Positions 17,206 to 26,328 of a stretch of DNA of 64,000 nucleotides are shown here, piece after piece (the stretch's first letter is position 1; every line of letters starts with the position of its first letter). This DNA is from Novosphingobium sp. SG919 (GTDB lineage Bacteria; Pseudomonadota; Alphaproteobacteria; Sphingomonadales; Sphingomonadaceae): the NCBI RefSeq assembly GCF_012932495.1, contig NZ_JABCNG010000001.1:434001-498000 (forward strand). The letters are read 5' to 3'. The notes below the pieces were generated by a model. That model worked only from the letters and a program-made list of their open reading frames with translations, had not been told where the DNA came from and ran no database searches. The translations under genes and the position numbers were made by a program.

Positions 17206-18177
17206 TCAGATTTCGAAGCTGACCATCTTGGCCATGATGAACGCGCCAAGGCCCAGCCAGCACAGGCCGCCCAGGCCCGCGATGATCAGTCGCTCGTCCA
17301 CGAAGAACTTGCCCATGTAGGTGGGGTTGATCCAATAGATCAGGCCGAAGACGATAAACGGCAGGGCACCGACGATATAGGCCGATGCCTTGGATTCCGA
17401 ACTCATCGCCTTGATCTTGAGCTTCATCTGCGCGCGCTTGCGCAGCACGTCGGCCAGATTGGCCAGCGTTTCGGCCAGGTTGCCGCCGGTCTCGCGCTGG
17501 ATCGCCAGGGTGATGCAGAAAAAGCTGAACTCGGCCATGTCGAGGCGGTCGGCGGTGTCCTGGAGCGCTTCCTCCATGGTCTTGCCCACCTTGATGCGGT
17601 CGGTCACCAGCTTGAATTCCTCGCCCACGGGGCCGGGCAATTCGCTGGCCACCACTTGCAGGGTTTCGGTGATCGGCAGGCCCGAGCGCAGGCCACGCAC
17701 CAGCAGTTCCAGCGCATCGGGAAAGCGCACGACAAAGGCATTGGCGCGCTTGTTGATCGCGCGGCCCACCACCCAGTGCGGAATGCCGGCGCCCACCAGC
17801 AAACCGGCGGGCACCGCCAGCAGCAGAGAGCCGGACTTGAGGAAGATCAGCGCCGCCACGCCCAGACCCAGGCCGAGCGAGGCATAGAGGTATTGCGAGA
17901 GCGTCCAGCCCTTGCCGGTGCGGTGCAGGCGCAGCGCCAGCGCTTCGATGCGCGAGGCGGAGCCGGCAACACGATAGCTTCGTGGCGTGCGCGAGGCGAT
18001 CGCCTTGCGATACTGCGCCTCCACCTTGTCCACCGCGCTGTCGGAATGCCGAAAGCGCACCTGCTGCAGGCGCCGCGCGCTTTCCTTGGCCGCATTGGGG
18101 CCGGAAAAGGCCGCCAGCCCAAGCAGAACCACCAGGGTGATCCCGCCAAGGATGACGATCAGCTGGGGTGTGAGCAT
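17206..18177 (-). CDS. tadB: Tad pilus assembly inner-membrane protein TadB
   Basis: A 323-residue GspF-family protein and partner of TadC. N-terminal membrane segment (LIVILGGITLVVLLGLAAF), basic cytoplasmic segment, paired central membrane segments, then the GspF core (FPDALELLVRGLRSGLPITETLQVVASELPGP; ISLxLAIQRETGGNLAETLANL-like block as FCITLAIQRETGGNL) and C-terminal membrane segments. It is 18 bases upstream of tadC. In most Tad loci the cpaF ATPase gene sits between cpaE and tadB; here only 66 bases separate them and there is no room for it. Confidence 0.93.
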   Translation of the reverse strand: MLTPQLIVILGGITLVVLLGLAAFSGPNAAKESARRLQQVRFRHSDSAVDKVEAQYRKAIASRTPRSYRVAGSASRIEALALRLHRTGKGWTLSQYLYASLGLGLGVAALIFLKSGSLLLAVPAGLLVGAGIPHWVVGRAINKRANAFVVRFPDALELLVRGLRSGLPITETLQVVASELPGPVGEEFKLVTDRIKVGKTMEEALQDTADRLDMAEFSFFCITLAIQRETGGNLAETLANLADVLRKRAQMKLKIKAMSSESKASAYIVGALPFIVFGLIYWINPTYMGKFFVDERLIIAGLGGLCWLGLGAFIMAKMVSFEI

Positions 18178-18243
18178 CGAAGGATCTGCCTGGTTGGAAG
18201 GAAAGCGGGGCTGGGGTGGACGTGGGATCAGGGCGCCATGGCG

Positions 18244-19530
18244 TCAGGCCGGGGCGCCGGCCTTGGCCTTGCCGGGCTTGGCGTTGGGCAGCATCTTCTT
18301 GAGATCGAACTTGCCCAGTAGCGAGGCGCTCTTGGCCTTGGGCTTGGCCACGGCATCGTCGCTGTCATCGGAAAGCCGGGCAATGGCCTGGGCCACGTCC
18401 TTGATTGCCAGCGCGGCCTTGGCCGTGCGATTGGCGCCCAGGAAGGTTTGCCCAAGCTTGGCCGCGTTGGCCGCGGCCTTGGCGTCGAAAGGCACGATGT
18501 AGCCCAGCTTGCGCTCGATCGAGGATTCGAAATCGGCGCGGCTGATTTCGCCCACCCCCTGCTGCACCTTGTTGGCGACCACGTGGATATGGGCGTGGCT
18601 GGCATTGGCCTTGAGCCAGGCAAGCAGGCGGATGGCATCGCGCGCACCGGCCAGGGTGAGTTCGGTGGCGAGCACCACCGCGTTCACGTCAGACAGCAGG
18701 TGCGGGAAATTGATCAGCATGTTGCGCGGCATGTCGATCACGGTCATTTCGAACGCGTGGCGGAATTCTTCCTGCAACTGCACGAAGGCGCTGCCATCGG
18801 TCATCAGCGGCGCGGTGACCGGCGCTTCGGCCGAAAGGATCGCCAGGTGATCGTTGGCGCGGATCATCGCACGCTCGATGAACAGCCCGTCGATGCGGCT
18901 GGGGTTGTCGATCGCGTCGGTCAGGCCACGGCCCGGCTCCAGATCGAGCGTCAGCGCGCCGGTGCCGAAATGCACGTCCAGATCCAGCAGCGCGGTTGAG
19001 CGCTTGAAATCGGTGCTGAACGACCAGGCGAGCGAAGTGGCCAGCGTCGATGCGCCGACCCCGCCGCGCGTGCCCACCACGGCGGTGGTGACATGGCGCT
19101 TGGTGGCGCCGCCATCCTGGTTCTTGGGGGCGTTGAAGATGGCTTGCGCCTGGCTCAGCGCGTCGCGCACTTGCCCTACCGACAGCGGCTTGAGCAGATA
19201 ATCCTGGATGCCCGAGGCAACCAGATCGCGATAGAGCCGCACATCGTTGACCTGGCCAACCGCAATGACGACCGTGCCCGGCTCGCACACTTCGGCCAGG
19301 GCATTGATATCGTTGAGCGGATCGCCGCTTTCCGACAGATCGACCATCAGGATCGCCGGGCTGGCGGTGATCGAAAGCGATTGCACGGCATTGCGCAGGC
19401 CACCGCGCGCGCACTTTTCCGGCGCCCAGCCCATGTCGGCCGCCACGGCGCGCACCACGTCGAGCGCGGCGTCGTCGCACAGGAAGGCGGCAAAGATGTC
19501 GCGGTTGCCGGATTTCCAGGGTGCGGTCAT
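18244..19530 (-). CDS. cpaE: Pilus assembly protein CpaE/TadZ
   Basis: A 428-residue protein with an N-terminal receiver-like domain (AILMVDLSESGDPLNDINALAEV; IQDYLLKPLSVGQVRDAL) and a ParA/MinD-like ATPase domain. CpaE/TadZ places the Tad machine at its cell site. The deviant Walker A reads VVGTRGGVGASTLA: both lysines usual in MinD-type KGGxGKT are replaced (R and A), as known for atypical TadZ proteins, so ATP hydrolysis is doubtful. ALLDLDVHFGTGALTLDLEPGRGL is the switch region. The start at 19530 was chosen because residues from the longer frame are not family-like. The C-terminus is a Lys/Ala-rich tail. It begins one base past the cpaD stop. Confidence 0.92.
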   Translation of the reverse strand: MTAPWKSGNRDIFAAFLCDDAALDVVRAVAADMGWAPEKCARGGLRNAVQSLSITASPAILMVDLSESGDPLNDINALAEVCEPGTVVIAVGQVNDVRLYRDLVASGIQDYLLKPLSVGQVRDALSQAQAIFNAPKNQDGGATKRHVTTAVVGTRGGVGASTLATSLAWSFSTDFKRSTALLDLDVHFGTGALTLDLEPGRGLTDAIDNPSRIDGLFIERAMIRANDHLAILSAEAPVTAPLMTDGSAFVQLQEEFRHAFEMTVIDMPRNMLINFPHLLSDVNAVVLATELTLAGARDAIRLLAWLKANASHAHIHVVANKVQQGVGEISRADFESSIERKLGYIVPFDAKAAANAAKLGQTFLGANRTAKAALAIKDVAQAIARLSDDSDDAVAKPKAKSASLLGKFDLKKMLPNAKPGKAKAGAPA

Positions 19531-19531
19531 G

Positions 19532-20197
19532 TCAATTGCTCCCCGAGTTGGACGTGTTGACCTTCTTGACCGTCGAACCGCCACCGCCGCTGGGCGCGGT
19601 TTCGCGATAGGCCTGGATTGCCTTGTTCGAGCTCATCACCGTGGTGCGTCCATCGCCGGTCTGGCCGTGGACGAGGTCTTCCTTGTTGGCGACCATTGCC
19701 GCGATGTTGGAATTGACCGCGCAGCCATAGTTGGTCGAGGTCGCGTTGCGCCCGTTGCCATCGTTGTGGGTCGACCAATCCGGGCAGCCCGGCACCGAGG
19801 CGGTGGTGCGCAGGATCACCAGGCGCGCCGTGCCGGGCGCCAGGTTTCCAGCCGTGACCGGCGGGGTATCGGCCAGCATCAGGCCGTGTGCGGAAAGCAC
19901 CGCCTGCACTGCATCGCGCGTGGCCGGGGCCCCTGCCGGATCATCCAGCGCCACCTTGTCGCCATAGCCAAGGCCAAGCGATTCGAACCAGCCGGCGAGG
20001 CGCCGCTGCTCGCTCACCGGCACGCCGCCGCCGGGCAGGGTGTTGATGTCGAGCGTATAGCTCGAACGCTCCACCACCGGCTGGTGGACGCTGTAAAGCG
20101 AGGCATTGCTGGGCTGGCCGCCGACGCAGCCGGCCAGGGCCGTGGTCAACGCGGCGGCAAGAACCAGACGGGCAGCGCGATTGCGAGGAGTGGACAT
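19532..20197 (-). CDS. cpaD: Pilus assembly lipoprotein CpaD
   Basis: A 221-residue exported protein. The ATG at 20197 gives MSTPRNRAARLVLAAALTTALAGC, with an LAGC lipobox, so it should be lipidated and held at the outer membrane. SYTLDINTLPGGGVPVSEQRRLAGWFESLGLGYGDKVAL and VPGCPDWS, NYGCAVNSNIAAMVANKEDLVHG are CpaD family blocks. CpaD supports the CpaC secretin. The longer frame to 20251 would bury the lipobox. It lies between cpaC and cpaE with almost no spacing. Confidence 0.93.
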   Translation of the reverse strand: MSTPRNRAARLVLAAALTTALAGCVGGQPSNASLYSVHQPVVERSSYTLDINTLPGGGVPVSEQRRLAGWFESLGLGYGDKVALDDPAGAPATRDAVQAVLSAHGLMLADTPPVTAGNLAPGTARLVILRTTASVPGCPDWSTHNDGNGRNATSTNYGCAVNSNIAAMVANKEDLVHGQTGDGRTTVMSSNKAIQAYRETAPSGGGGSTVKKVNTSNSGSN

Positions 20198-20247
20198 GGC
20201 GTGGTTCCCAGTCTCGAAAAGGGTCACGAAGGCATTCGGGGCGGCGC

Positions 20248-21825
20248 TCACAGGCTGAAGCCCGGCTTGACGTCGGCGCTGGCCTGGCGATTCTTGCCGC
20301 CCTGCGCGCCGCTGGCGTCACCCACCTTGGGCGCGGCCGGCGTGGCCTGCACGGTGCCTTCCTTTTCGGTGGGCATCGGCCGGGTTTCGCCGTTGGACGG
20401 CTTGCTTTCCTGGTTGCCCAGCACCTGCTGCAGCGCATCGGCGGCGCGGAAGCCATCGGTGGGCAGCTTGATGTCCTTGGGGTCGTTCACCGGGCTGACC
20501 AGGAACGGCGTGACCACGATCACCAGCTCGGTCTCGCCCTTCTTGAACGAGGTGGAGCGGAACAGCGAACCTAGGATCGGCAGGTCACCCGCGCCGGGCA
20601 GCTTGGTGATGGTATTCTGCGCCGAATTGCTGAGCAGGCCGGCGATCATGAAGCTCTGGCCCGAACCCAGCTCCACCGTGGTTTCGGCGCGGCGCACTTT
20701 CAGCCCCGGGATCGAATAGCCGCTGATGGTGATCGACCCATCGGAAGACAGTTCCGACACTTCGGGCCGCACGCGCAGCGAAATCCGGCCATTGGCCAGC
20801 ACCGTGGGCGTATAGGCCAGGCTGACACCGTACTTCTTGTATTCGATGCTGGTGGTGCCCAGGCCCTGCGACAAGGGAATGGGGAATTCGCCGCCGGCCA
20901 GGAACTCGGCGGTTTCGCCCGACAGCGCGGTGAGGTTCGGTTCGGCCAGCGTGTTGGCCAGGCCGATCGTTTCGCCCAGGTCCAGCGCGCCCAGCACATC
21001 CAGCCCGAACAGCTTGCCGTTGAGCGTCAGGCGGGTGCCGGTGGTGGCCGACGGCGAAACCGTGGTGGTGGTGGTGAGCGCGGTGTTCATGCCGGTAATC
21101 AGCGGGCCACCGGCCACATACTGCGTGGCCGCCGTGCCCTGGCCGATGCCGAACTTCATCCCGCTGGTGGTGTCGGCGCTTGCCCAGTTCATGCCGATGG
21201 CGCGGGTCAGCGTGCGGCTCACTTCGGCGATGCGCACCTGCAGCATGACCTGCAGCGGCGTCGCCATCTTCAGGCGGCTGATCACCTGCATCTTGTCGCC
21301 AACGAAGGCTTTCACCAGGCGTTCGGCCTCGGCGGCATCTTCGGGCGCGGTCACCGTGCCGGTGAGCAGCACGGTGCTGTTCATCGTGGCGGCCTGGATC
21401 TTGGCATCGGGCATGGCCAGGTGCAGCATCTGGTCCACGCTGTCGATATTGGTGCCTACGCGCACGTTGGCCGACCAGATCACGTCGCCCTTGGCGTTGC
21501 TGGCATAGACCGTGGTTTCGCCCGGCCCCTTGCCGAAGACATAGAGCTGGTTGGTGGATTTCACCTGCACGTCGGCGATCTTGTCATCGGCGACAAAGAC
21601 ATCGGCCATGCGCGAGGGCAGGGTGACGAGTTCGCCCCGGCCCAGGCCCACCGCGATCGAGCGCGCCGGGCTGGTGACGCTTTGTGCATGGGCGGCCTGG
21701 GCGCCGGCCACGAGCGCCAGCGGGGTGGCCACGACCATGGCGGTGAGCAGCGCGGAGGAAATGCGGTTCGTCATGCTCTGGCCCTTGCTGGCAACTGGCT
21801 GGCGGATGGAGAAAGCGGTGCTCAT
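20248..21825 (-). CDS. cpaC: Tad pilus outer-membrane secretin CpaC/RcpA
   Basis: A 525-residue secretin. After the signal peptide (SSALLTAMVVATPLALVAGAQAAHAQ) comes a pilus-type N-terminal domain (VGLGRGELVTLPSRMADVFVADDKIADVQV; QLYVFGKGPGETTVYA), a BON-like segment (VTAPEDAAEAERLVKAFVGD) and the secretin core (LQVMLQVRIAEVSR; LAEPNLTALSGETAEFLAGGEFPIP; LPILGSLFRSTSFKKGETELVIVVTPFLV). It forms the outer-membrane ring for pilus exit. The ATG at 21825 lies next to the cpaB stop with GGGAG upstream; an internal ATG at 21774 gives a tidier signal peptide and also has AAGGG upstream, so either could be real. The C-terminus is a charged, Gly/Ala-rich tail. Confidence 0.95.
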   Translation of the reverse strand: MSTAFSIRQPVASKGQSMTNRISSALLTAMVVATPLALVAGAQAAHAQSVTSPARSIAVGLGRGELVTLPSRMADVFVADDKIADVQVKSTNQLYVFGKGPGETTVYASNAKGDVIWSANVRVGTNIDSVDQMLHLAMPDAKIQAATMNSTVLLTGTVTAPEDAAEAERLVKAFVGDKMQVISRLKMATPLQVMLQVRIAEVSRTLTRAIGMNWASADTTSGMKFGIGQGTAATQYVAGGPLITGMNTALTTTTTVSPSATTGTRLTLNGKLFGLDVLGALDLGETIGLANTLAEPNLTALSGETAEFLAGGEFPIPLSQGLGTTSIEYKKYGVSLAYTPTVLANGRISLRVRPEVSELSSDGSITISGYSIPGLKVRRAETTVELGSGQSFMIAGLLSNSAQNTITKLPGAGDLPILGSLFRSTSFKKGETELVIVVTPFLVSPVNDPKDIKLPTDGFRAADALQQVLGNQESKPSNGETRPMPTEKEGTVQATPAAPKVGDASGAQGGKNRQASADVKPGFSL

Positions 21826-21826
21826 C

Positions 21827-22852
21827 TCACTGCGCTCCCACGCTGACGGTCACGGTGTCCTTGCCACGGGTGATGTTGACCACCGGGCCACGCGGACGGA
21901 TCGGTGCCACCGGGCCGGCCATGGCCGCCGGGGCCGGGGCGGGCGGGGCGGTGAACCCGGCGCTGGCGCCGCCGTTCATCGGCGGCATGGACTTGCGCTG
22001 GAACCGCGAGACATCGCCACCGGTGGCAAAGCTGGTGCCGCCGTCGAGCGGGTGGGCCAGCGCCTGCTTGAGCAGCTTTTCCTCGTCCTGCGGCGTGGCG
22101 CCGGCCGGAACCTTGACATCGCCCGAGGCGATCGCCTGCTCCAGCTCGGCCGAATTGTCGGCCAGCGAGCGCAGCGAGAGGCTGAGCGTGCCGATGGTCT
22201 GCGCCACGGCGATCTTTTCGGCGATCTTGGGCGTCACTTCCACGGTCACGGTGCTGAACGCCTTGACCTTGGTCTTGCCTTCGACCTGCTCCTGCGTGGC
22301 AGACTGGTCGGTGGCGAGCACGCGCAAGTTGCGGATGATGGTTTCAGAGGCCTTGAGCGGCTGCGTGTCGTTGCCCTTGACGGTCTGCGTCAGCACCAGG
22401 TCGATATGGTCGCCGGGGAACACGAAGCCGGCGACGCCGGTGCGGGCGGAAACCGGAATGGTGACGGCACGCATGCCAGGCCCAAGCGCGGCGGCGAGGA
22501 AGCCACGGTCGCCTGGCGCCACCAGCGAACCCTGCGTGATCGGTTCGCCTGCGGTGATCGGATTGCGCACCACGGTGCCGAGCATCTTCTGCATGTCGGC
22601 CTCGCCTTCCAGGAAATAGGCGTCCTGCACCATTTCCTTGGGCCAGGCCTTGAACCCGATGGAGTCGGCGGTGATGATCGTGCCCACGGGCAGGGCGCGT
22701 TGCGCCACCAGCACCTTGGAGCCCATCTCCACCTTGGCTGCGGCAATCGCCTGGGGCGAGCCACCGCCACCCATCATGCTTCGGGCGGCCAGGGCCGTGC
22801 CGACCGCAACGATCAGCGCCCCCACCAGCAGCATCAGCTTTCTCTTGTCCAT
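21827..22852 (-). CDS. cpaB: Flp pilus assembly protein CpaB/RcpC
   Basis: A 341-residue protein with an N-terminal membrane anchor (KLMLLVGALIVAVGTALAARSMM) and an SAF domain (VLVAQRALPVGTIITADSIGFKAWPKE), followed by the RcpC core (VAGFVFPGDHIDLVLTQTV; KASETIIRNLRVLATDQ; VTVEVTPKIAEKIAVAQTIGTLSLSLR). It sits in the periplasm and helps the secretin, possibly by contacting peptidoglycan. The C-terminal 60 residues are a Pro/Ala-rich tail. It directly precedes cpaC and follows cpaA after a 64-base gap that contains TTAAGATTGGCCTTAG but no convincing terminator. Confidence 0.94.
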   Translation of the reverse strand: MDKRKLMLLVGALIVAVGTALAARSMMGGGGSPQAIAAAKVEMGSKVLVAQRALPVGTIITADSIGFKAWPKEMVQDAYFLEGEADMQKMLGTVVRNPITAGEPITQGSLVAPGDRGFLAAALGPGMRAVTIPVSARTGVAGFVFPGDHIDLVLTQTVKGNDTQPLKASETIIRNLRVLATDQSATQEQVEGKTKVKAFSTVTVEVTPKIAEKIAVAQTIGTLSLSLRSLADNSAELEQAIASGDVKVPAGATPQDEEKLLKQALAHPLDGGTSFATGGDVSRFQRKSMPPMNGGASAGFTAPPAPAPAAMAGPVAPIRPRGPVVNITRGKDTVTVSVGAQ

Positions 22853-22916
22853 CGCCAGTTTATCCCGCCCTTACAGAATAGCCCGTAGCCATCCGACAAA
22901 TTGGTTAAGATTGGCC

Positions 22917-23390
22917 TTAGCCAGCCGCCACGGCCTGAAGCGCCGCGCCATATGTGGTGCCAAGGACACACAGCCCCGCCGTGGCGATCGCCACGCCGTA
23001 GGGGATCTTGAGGTGGTCCTTGCGGCGGCGCGTCACGTGCCACACGCCCATGGCGATGGTCAGCACGCCGCCCACCAGCGCCATGATCAGCAGCAGCTTG
23101 GCAAACAGCACCGGGCGCAGCCACAGCGCGAGCGCGGTGAGCAGCTTGACGTCTCCCCCGCCCATCATGCGCAGGGCAAAGAGCCCGGCCAGAACGACGA
23201 ATGCGGCCAGCGCCACGCCCAGTTGCAGCGCCACGTCGGGCCACAGGTGCAGCCCGCAGGCCCACCAGTAGACCGGCGCCAGCGCGGCAATGCCGGCGTT
23301 GAGCCAGTTGTCGATCTGTCTGCGCCGAAGATCGGTGAACGCTGCAAACAGCAGCGCAATTGCCAACACTCCGGCCAATCCGTAAACCAT
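22917..23390 (-). CDS. cpaA: Type IV prepilin peptidase CpaA/TadV
   Basis: A 157-residue A24-family aspartyl protease with about four membrane segments. The catalytic aspartates are seen in FTDLRRRQIDNWLN and in GGGDVKLLTALALW (the GxGD motif). It would cleave the leader from Flp pilin and TadE/F pseudopilins. The start at 23390 (MVYGLAGVLAIALL) is chosen because the frame upstream to 23426 has no membrane character. It is the first gene of the minus-strand unit; no flp pilin gene, which often precedes it, is present in the 100 bases upstream. Confidence 0.92.
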   Translation of the reverse strand: MVYGLAGVLAIALLFAAFTDLRRRQIDNWLNAGIAALAPVYWWACGLHLWPDVALQLGVALAAFVVLAGLFALRMMGGGDVKLLTALALWLRPVLFAKLLLIMALVGGVLTIAMGVWHVTRRRKDHLKIPYGVAIATAGLCVLGTTYGAALQAVAAG

Positions 23391-23490
23391 GGAAATCCCC
23401 CTCGATGGGATGGGGATACCGGACAATCACTTACCAAACGGTAACCAAGCCAAGCGGCGGGATCGGGCGTGAAACAAGGCGTCGCAAGCA

Positions 23491-24459
23491 ATGGTTAAGC
23501 ATGTCTGGCAGGAATCCCGAGGGCGCGAGATCCCCGCTGGGGTGGCCGAATCGACCTGGGCGGCGGCCGATGGCATGCCCATCCGCCGGATCGACTGGCG
23601 ACGCACCGAGGGGGCGCCCAGGGGATCGATCCTGTTTTTGCCCGGGCGTGGTGACTTTTATGAAAAGTATTTGGAAACGTTCGATTACTGGGCGTCTAAG
23701 GGCTGGTACGTAACCGCTGCCGACTGGCGCGGGCAGGCCGGCTCTGGCGGCCCGCCGCCGGGGCCGGCGGTGGGTGACATCGCCGATTTCTCGGTCTGGG
23801 TGGATGACCTGGCGCATCTTTACCAAGTGTGGCGGGCGCAGACCCCAGCGCCGCATGTCGTGGTCGGACATTCGATGGGCGGGCACCTGGTGTTGCGCAC
23901 CCTGGCCGAGGGCCGAATCGATCCCTGCGCCACGGTGTTGAGTGCCCCGATGCTGGGCTTTGCGACCGTCCTGCCGCGCTGGGTGCAGCGAATCTATGCC
24001 GCGGTAATGAACCGCGTGGGCGATCCCGCGCGCCCGGCGTGGAAGGCCAGCGAAAAGCCCGGCGCCCGTGCCGCGTTGCGCGCCAACCTGCTGACCCACG
24101 ATGCTGCGCGCTATGCCGATGAGCAGTGGTGGCGCGCGCAACGCCCGTGGCTGGCCTTAGGGCCGGCCAGCTGGCGCTGGCTGAAGAAGGCCAGCGAATC
24201 ATTCGACCTGCTCGATTCGCCGGGCGTGATGGAAGCGGTGAAAGGCCCGGTGCTGTTGCTGGCCGCGCGCCATGATGCGCTGGTTTCATGGGGCGCGATC
24301 GCCCGCGCCGCGCGGCGTTTGCCCCATGCGCAACTCGCCGCCTGGGGGCGGGAAGGCCGCCATGAATTGCTGCGGGAAAGCGACGCGGTGCGCGATCGGG
24401 TGCTTGCCACGATCGACGAATTCCTGGAACGGGAAGCGCCGGCCCGGTCAAACCGATGA
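23491..24459 (+). CDS. Alpha/beta hydrolase, lysophospholipase-like
   Basis: A 322-residue serine hydrolase of the PldB/monoglyceride-lipase type. GSILFLPGRGDFYEKYLETFDYWASKGWYV is the oxyanion strand and typical opening, VVVGHSMGGHLVLRTL carries the nucleophile serine, LLLAARHDALVS the acid, and GREGRHELLRES the catalytic histidine. Such enzymes hydrolyse lysophospholipids or monoacylglycerols. No signal peptide is seen, so it should act in the cytoplasm or at the inner face of the membrane. It is divergent from the pilus operon; the downstream FAD oxidoreductase gene follows 34 bases later on the same strand and could share its transcript. Confidence 0.87.
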   Translation: MVKHVWQESRGREIPAGVAESTWAAADGMPIRRIDWRRTEGAPRGSILFLPGRGDFYEKYLETFDYWASKGWYVTAADWRGQAGSGGPPPGPAVGDIADFSVWVDDLAHLYQVWRAQTPAPHVVVGHSMGGHLVLRTLAEGRIDPCATVLSAPMLGFATVLPRWVQRIYAAVMNRVGDPARPAWKASEKPGARAALRANLLTHDAARYADEQWWRAQRPWLALGPASWRWLKKASESFDLLDSPGVMEAVKGPVLLLAARHDALVSWGAIARAARRLPHAQLAAWGREGRHELLRESDAVRDRVLATIDEFLEREAPARSNR

Positions 24460-24493
24460 CTTCGGGCGAATGAAGCAGTGGCAAGGCGCGAGC

Positions 24494-25609
24494 ATGGAAG
24501 AATTCGACATCGCGATCATCGGCGCTGGCATGGCCGGCGCCAGCCTGGCGGCGGAATGCGGCGCCCATGCGCGCGTCCTGCTGGTGGAGGCGGAAGACAC
24601 GCCCGGCTATCACACCACCGGCCGGTCCGCCGCGTTCTGGGACGAAGTCTATGGCGGGCCAGCCGTGGTGCCGCTGACGCTCGCCTCGGGTAACTACCTC
24701 GCGGACAATGGCTTCCTGCAGCCGCGCGGCTCGCTGGTGATCGGCCGGGGCAGCGATCGCGTCGCGCTGGAAGGCTTCGTCGCGGAATATTCCGCGCTGG
24801 GCGCGCGGGTCGAACTGATGGCGCGCGCCGGCATGGTCGATCTGGTGCCGGGCCTGCGCCCCGACTGGTGCGTGGCGGCGTGGCAGCCGGGTTGCGCCGA
24901 TATCGATGTGGCGGGCCTGCACCAGCATTACCTGGCGATGGCACGCCGCACCGGCAGCGTGGTGCGGTTGCGCGCGCGGGTCGACGCCCTGGTGCCTGAG
25001 GGCGCCGGCTGGCGCATCGCATGGAACGCAGGTGGGCGCGAGGGCGCGGCCCGCGCGGGGCTGGTGGCCAACGCCGCCGGCGCCTGGGCCGATGATGTGG
25101 CGCGCCTGGCGGGGGCAGCGCCGCTGGGCATTGCCCCGTTGCGCCGCACCATCACGCAGTTGCGCGTCGATCCGCCGGTGCCCGCCACGCTGCCGCTTAC
25201 CTTCGGCCTCGCCGGAGACTTTTACTTCAAGCCGGCGGGTGATCGCCTGTGGCTGTCCCCCCATGATGAAACGCCCGACGTGGCGCACGATGTGGCGCCC
25301 GAGGAAATCGACGTGGCCCTGGCGATCGACCGGCTGGAACGTGTGGTCGATTGGCAGATCGCGGCGGTGGAGCGGCGCTGGGCGGGCTTGCGCAGCTTCG
25401 CGCCCGATCGCGCGCCGGTCTACGGCTTCGATCCGCATGTGCCCGGCTTCTTCTGGTTTGCCGGGCAGGGCGGCTTTGGCATCCAGACCGCGCCCGCCGC
25501 GGCAAGGCTGGGGGCGCAACTCCTGCTGGGCCAACCGGCCGACGGCATGACTGCGGCGCTGGACCCGGCGCGCTATGCCCCGGGGCGGCTGGCCATGGCC
25601 CAGGCCTGA
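24494..25609 (+). CDS. FAD-dependent oxidoreductase (DAO family)
   Basis: About 371 residues beginning MEEFDIAIIGAGMAGASLAAECG, an N-terminal FAD-binding Rossmann fold (GxGxxG). HTTGRSAAFWDEVYGG and ENxxGxW-like LVANAAGAWADDVARLAGA are DAO-family blocks; FDPHVPGFFWFAGQGGFGIQTAPAAARL closes the FAD site. The family oxidises amino acids or related amines/hydroxy acids, donating electrons to oxygen or a quinone; the substrate cannot be named from sequence alone. The ATG at 24494 has AAGGCG upstream; the longer frame overlaps the preceding hydrolase out of frame. The gene is convergent with a secreted-protein gene. Confidence 0.85.
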   Translation: MEEFDIAIIGAGMAGASLAAECGAHARVLLVEAEDTPGYHTTGRSAAFWDEVYGGPAVVPLTLASGNYLADNGFLQPRGSLVIGRGSDRVALEGFVAEYSALGARVELMARAGMVDLVPGLRPDWCVAAWQPGCADIDVAGLHQHYLAMARRTGSVVRLRARVDALVPEGAGWRIAWNAGGREGAARAGLVANAAGAWADDVARLAGAAPLGIAPLRRTITQLRVDPPVPATLPLTFGLAGDFYFKPAGDRLWLSPHDETPDVAHDVAPEEIDVALAIDRLERVVDWQIAAVERRWAGLRSFAPDRAPVYGFDPHVPGFFWFAGQGGFGIQTAPAAARLGAQLLLGQPADGMTAALDPARYAPGRLAMAQA

Positions 25610-25688
25610 CACACGGCCGGCCGCCGGCGGCTATCGGCAGATGGTTATCCGGCAGGGTTAACAATGCCGCAGGGTTAACGCCGGCCGC

Positions 25689-26189
25689 CTATTCCTTGAT
25701 ACGCTTTTCCTTCACCCGCTTGTCGTGCAGCGGGGGGTGGCGCGGTGGCACGCGGCGCCATTGGCGCACCGGCACATCGACGGTGCGCGTGGTCGTGACT
25801 GTGCGGGTTTCGCCGCAGGGCTGGCACGCCGCGTTGCCCACCGGCACGGGCACCATCACCACGCCCGCCACGTAATAGCCCGGCGGCGCCGTCCACGCGC
25901 CGCTATAGACCGGCACCTGTCCCTGGTAGTAGGGCGCGGCGGGATAGCCCGGCGCCGGATAGGCGGTGATCGGCGCATTGCTGCACGCCGGGGGCCAGCC
26001 GTGCCGATCCGGTTCACCCGGCGCCGTGCAGGGCGCAGGCGCCTGGCCATAGGGAACCATCATGGGTGGCAAGGGTGCGGGTTGCACCGGCGGTGGCGGG
26101 GCTTCGGCGTGCCGCGCGAGGGCCGGCGCTGCCAGCGCGGCCAATCCGGCACAGGCCAACCCCAGGCGAACAGTGGCATGGCGAATCAC
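25689..26189 (-). CDS. Secreted Pro/Tyr-rich protein, function unknown
   Basis: A 166-residue protein with a signal peptide (LGLACAGLAALAAPALA). The mature part is low complexity: a Pro-rich opening, a Pro/Gly/Tyr stretch (ITAYPAPGYPAAPYYQGQ; GAWTAPPGYYVAGVV), two paired cysteines (AACQPC) and a basic end (RVKEKRIKE). No known domain is visible. It may be a cell-surface or envelope protein. The 79 bases before it (25610-25688) contain GCAGGGTTAAC twice (25652 and 25669) and a GCCGGCCGCC direct repeat, but no obvious terminator. It is not linked by overlap to any neighbour. Confidence 0.55.
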   Translation of the reverse strand: MIRHATVRLGLACAGLAALAAPALARHAEAPPPPVQPAPLPPMMVPYGQAPAPCTAPGEPDRHGWPPACSNAPITAYPAPGYPAAPYYQGQVPVYSGAWTAPPGYYVAGVVMVPVPVGNAACQPCGETRTVTTTRTVDVPVRQWRRVPPRHPPLHDKRVKEKRIKE

Positions 26190-26328
26190 GGCAAATCCCC
26201 CGGTTGCGGCCAGGCCAGAGCCGAGCCATCAACCAGATGTTTACCATGATGCCGCGCCGCGCCAAAGCACGCCGCTGTCTGGCCGCAGCGCCGTTGGTGT
26301 CCCGAAACGGATCAGCCGCTAGTGTGCG

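Noticed and set aside
22905..22919. Possible CtrA-type site between cpaA and cpaB
   Set aside because: TTAA-N7-CTTA differs from TTAA-N7-TTAA and overlaps the cpaA stop codon; too weak to call.
25610..25688. GCAGGGTTAAC direct repeats as a possible attachment site
   Set aside because: Two short copies only, with no integrase or mobile gene anywhere in the window.
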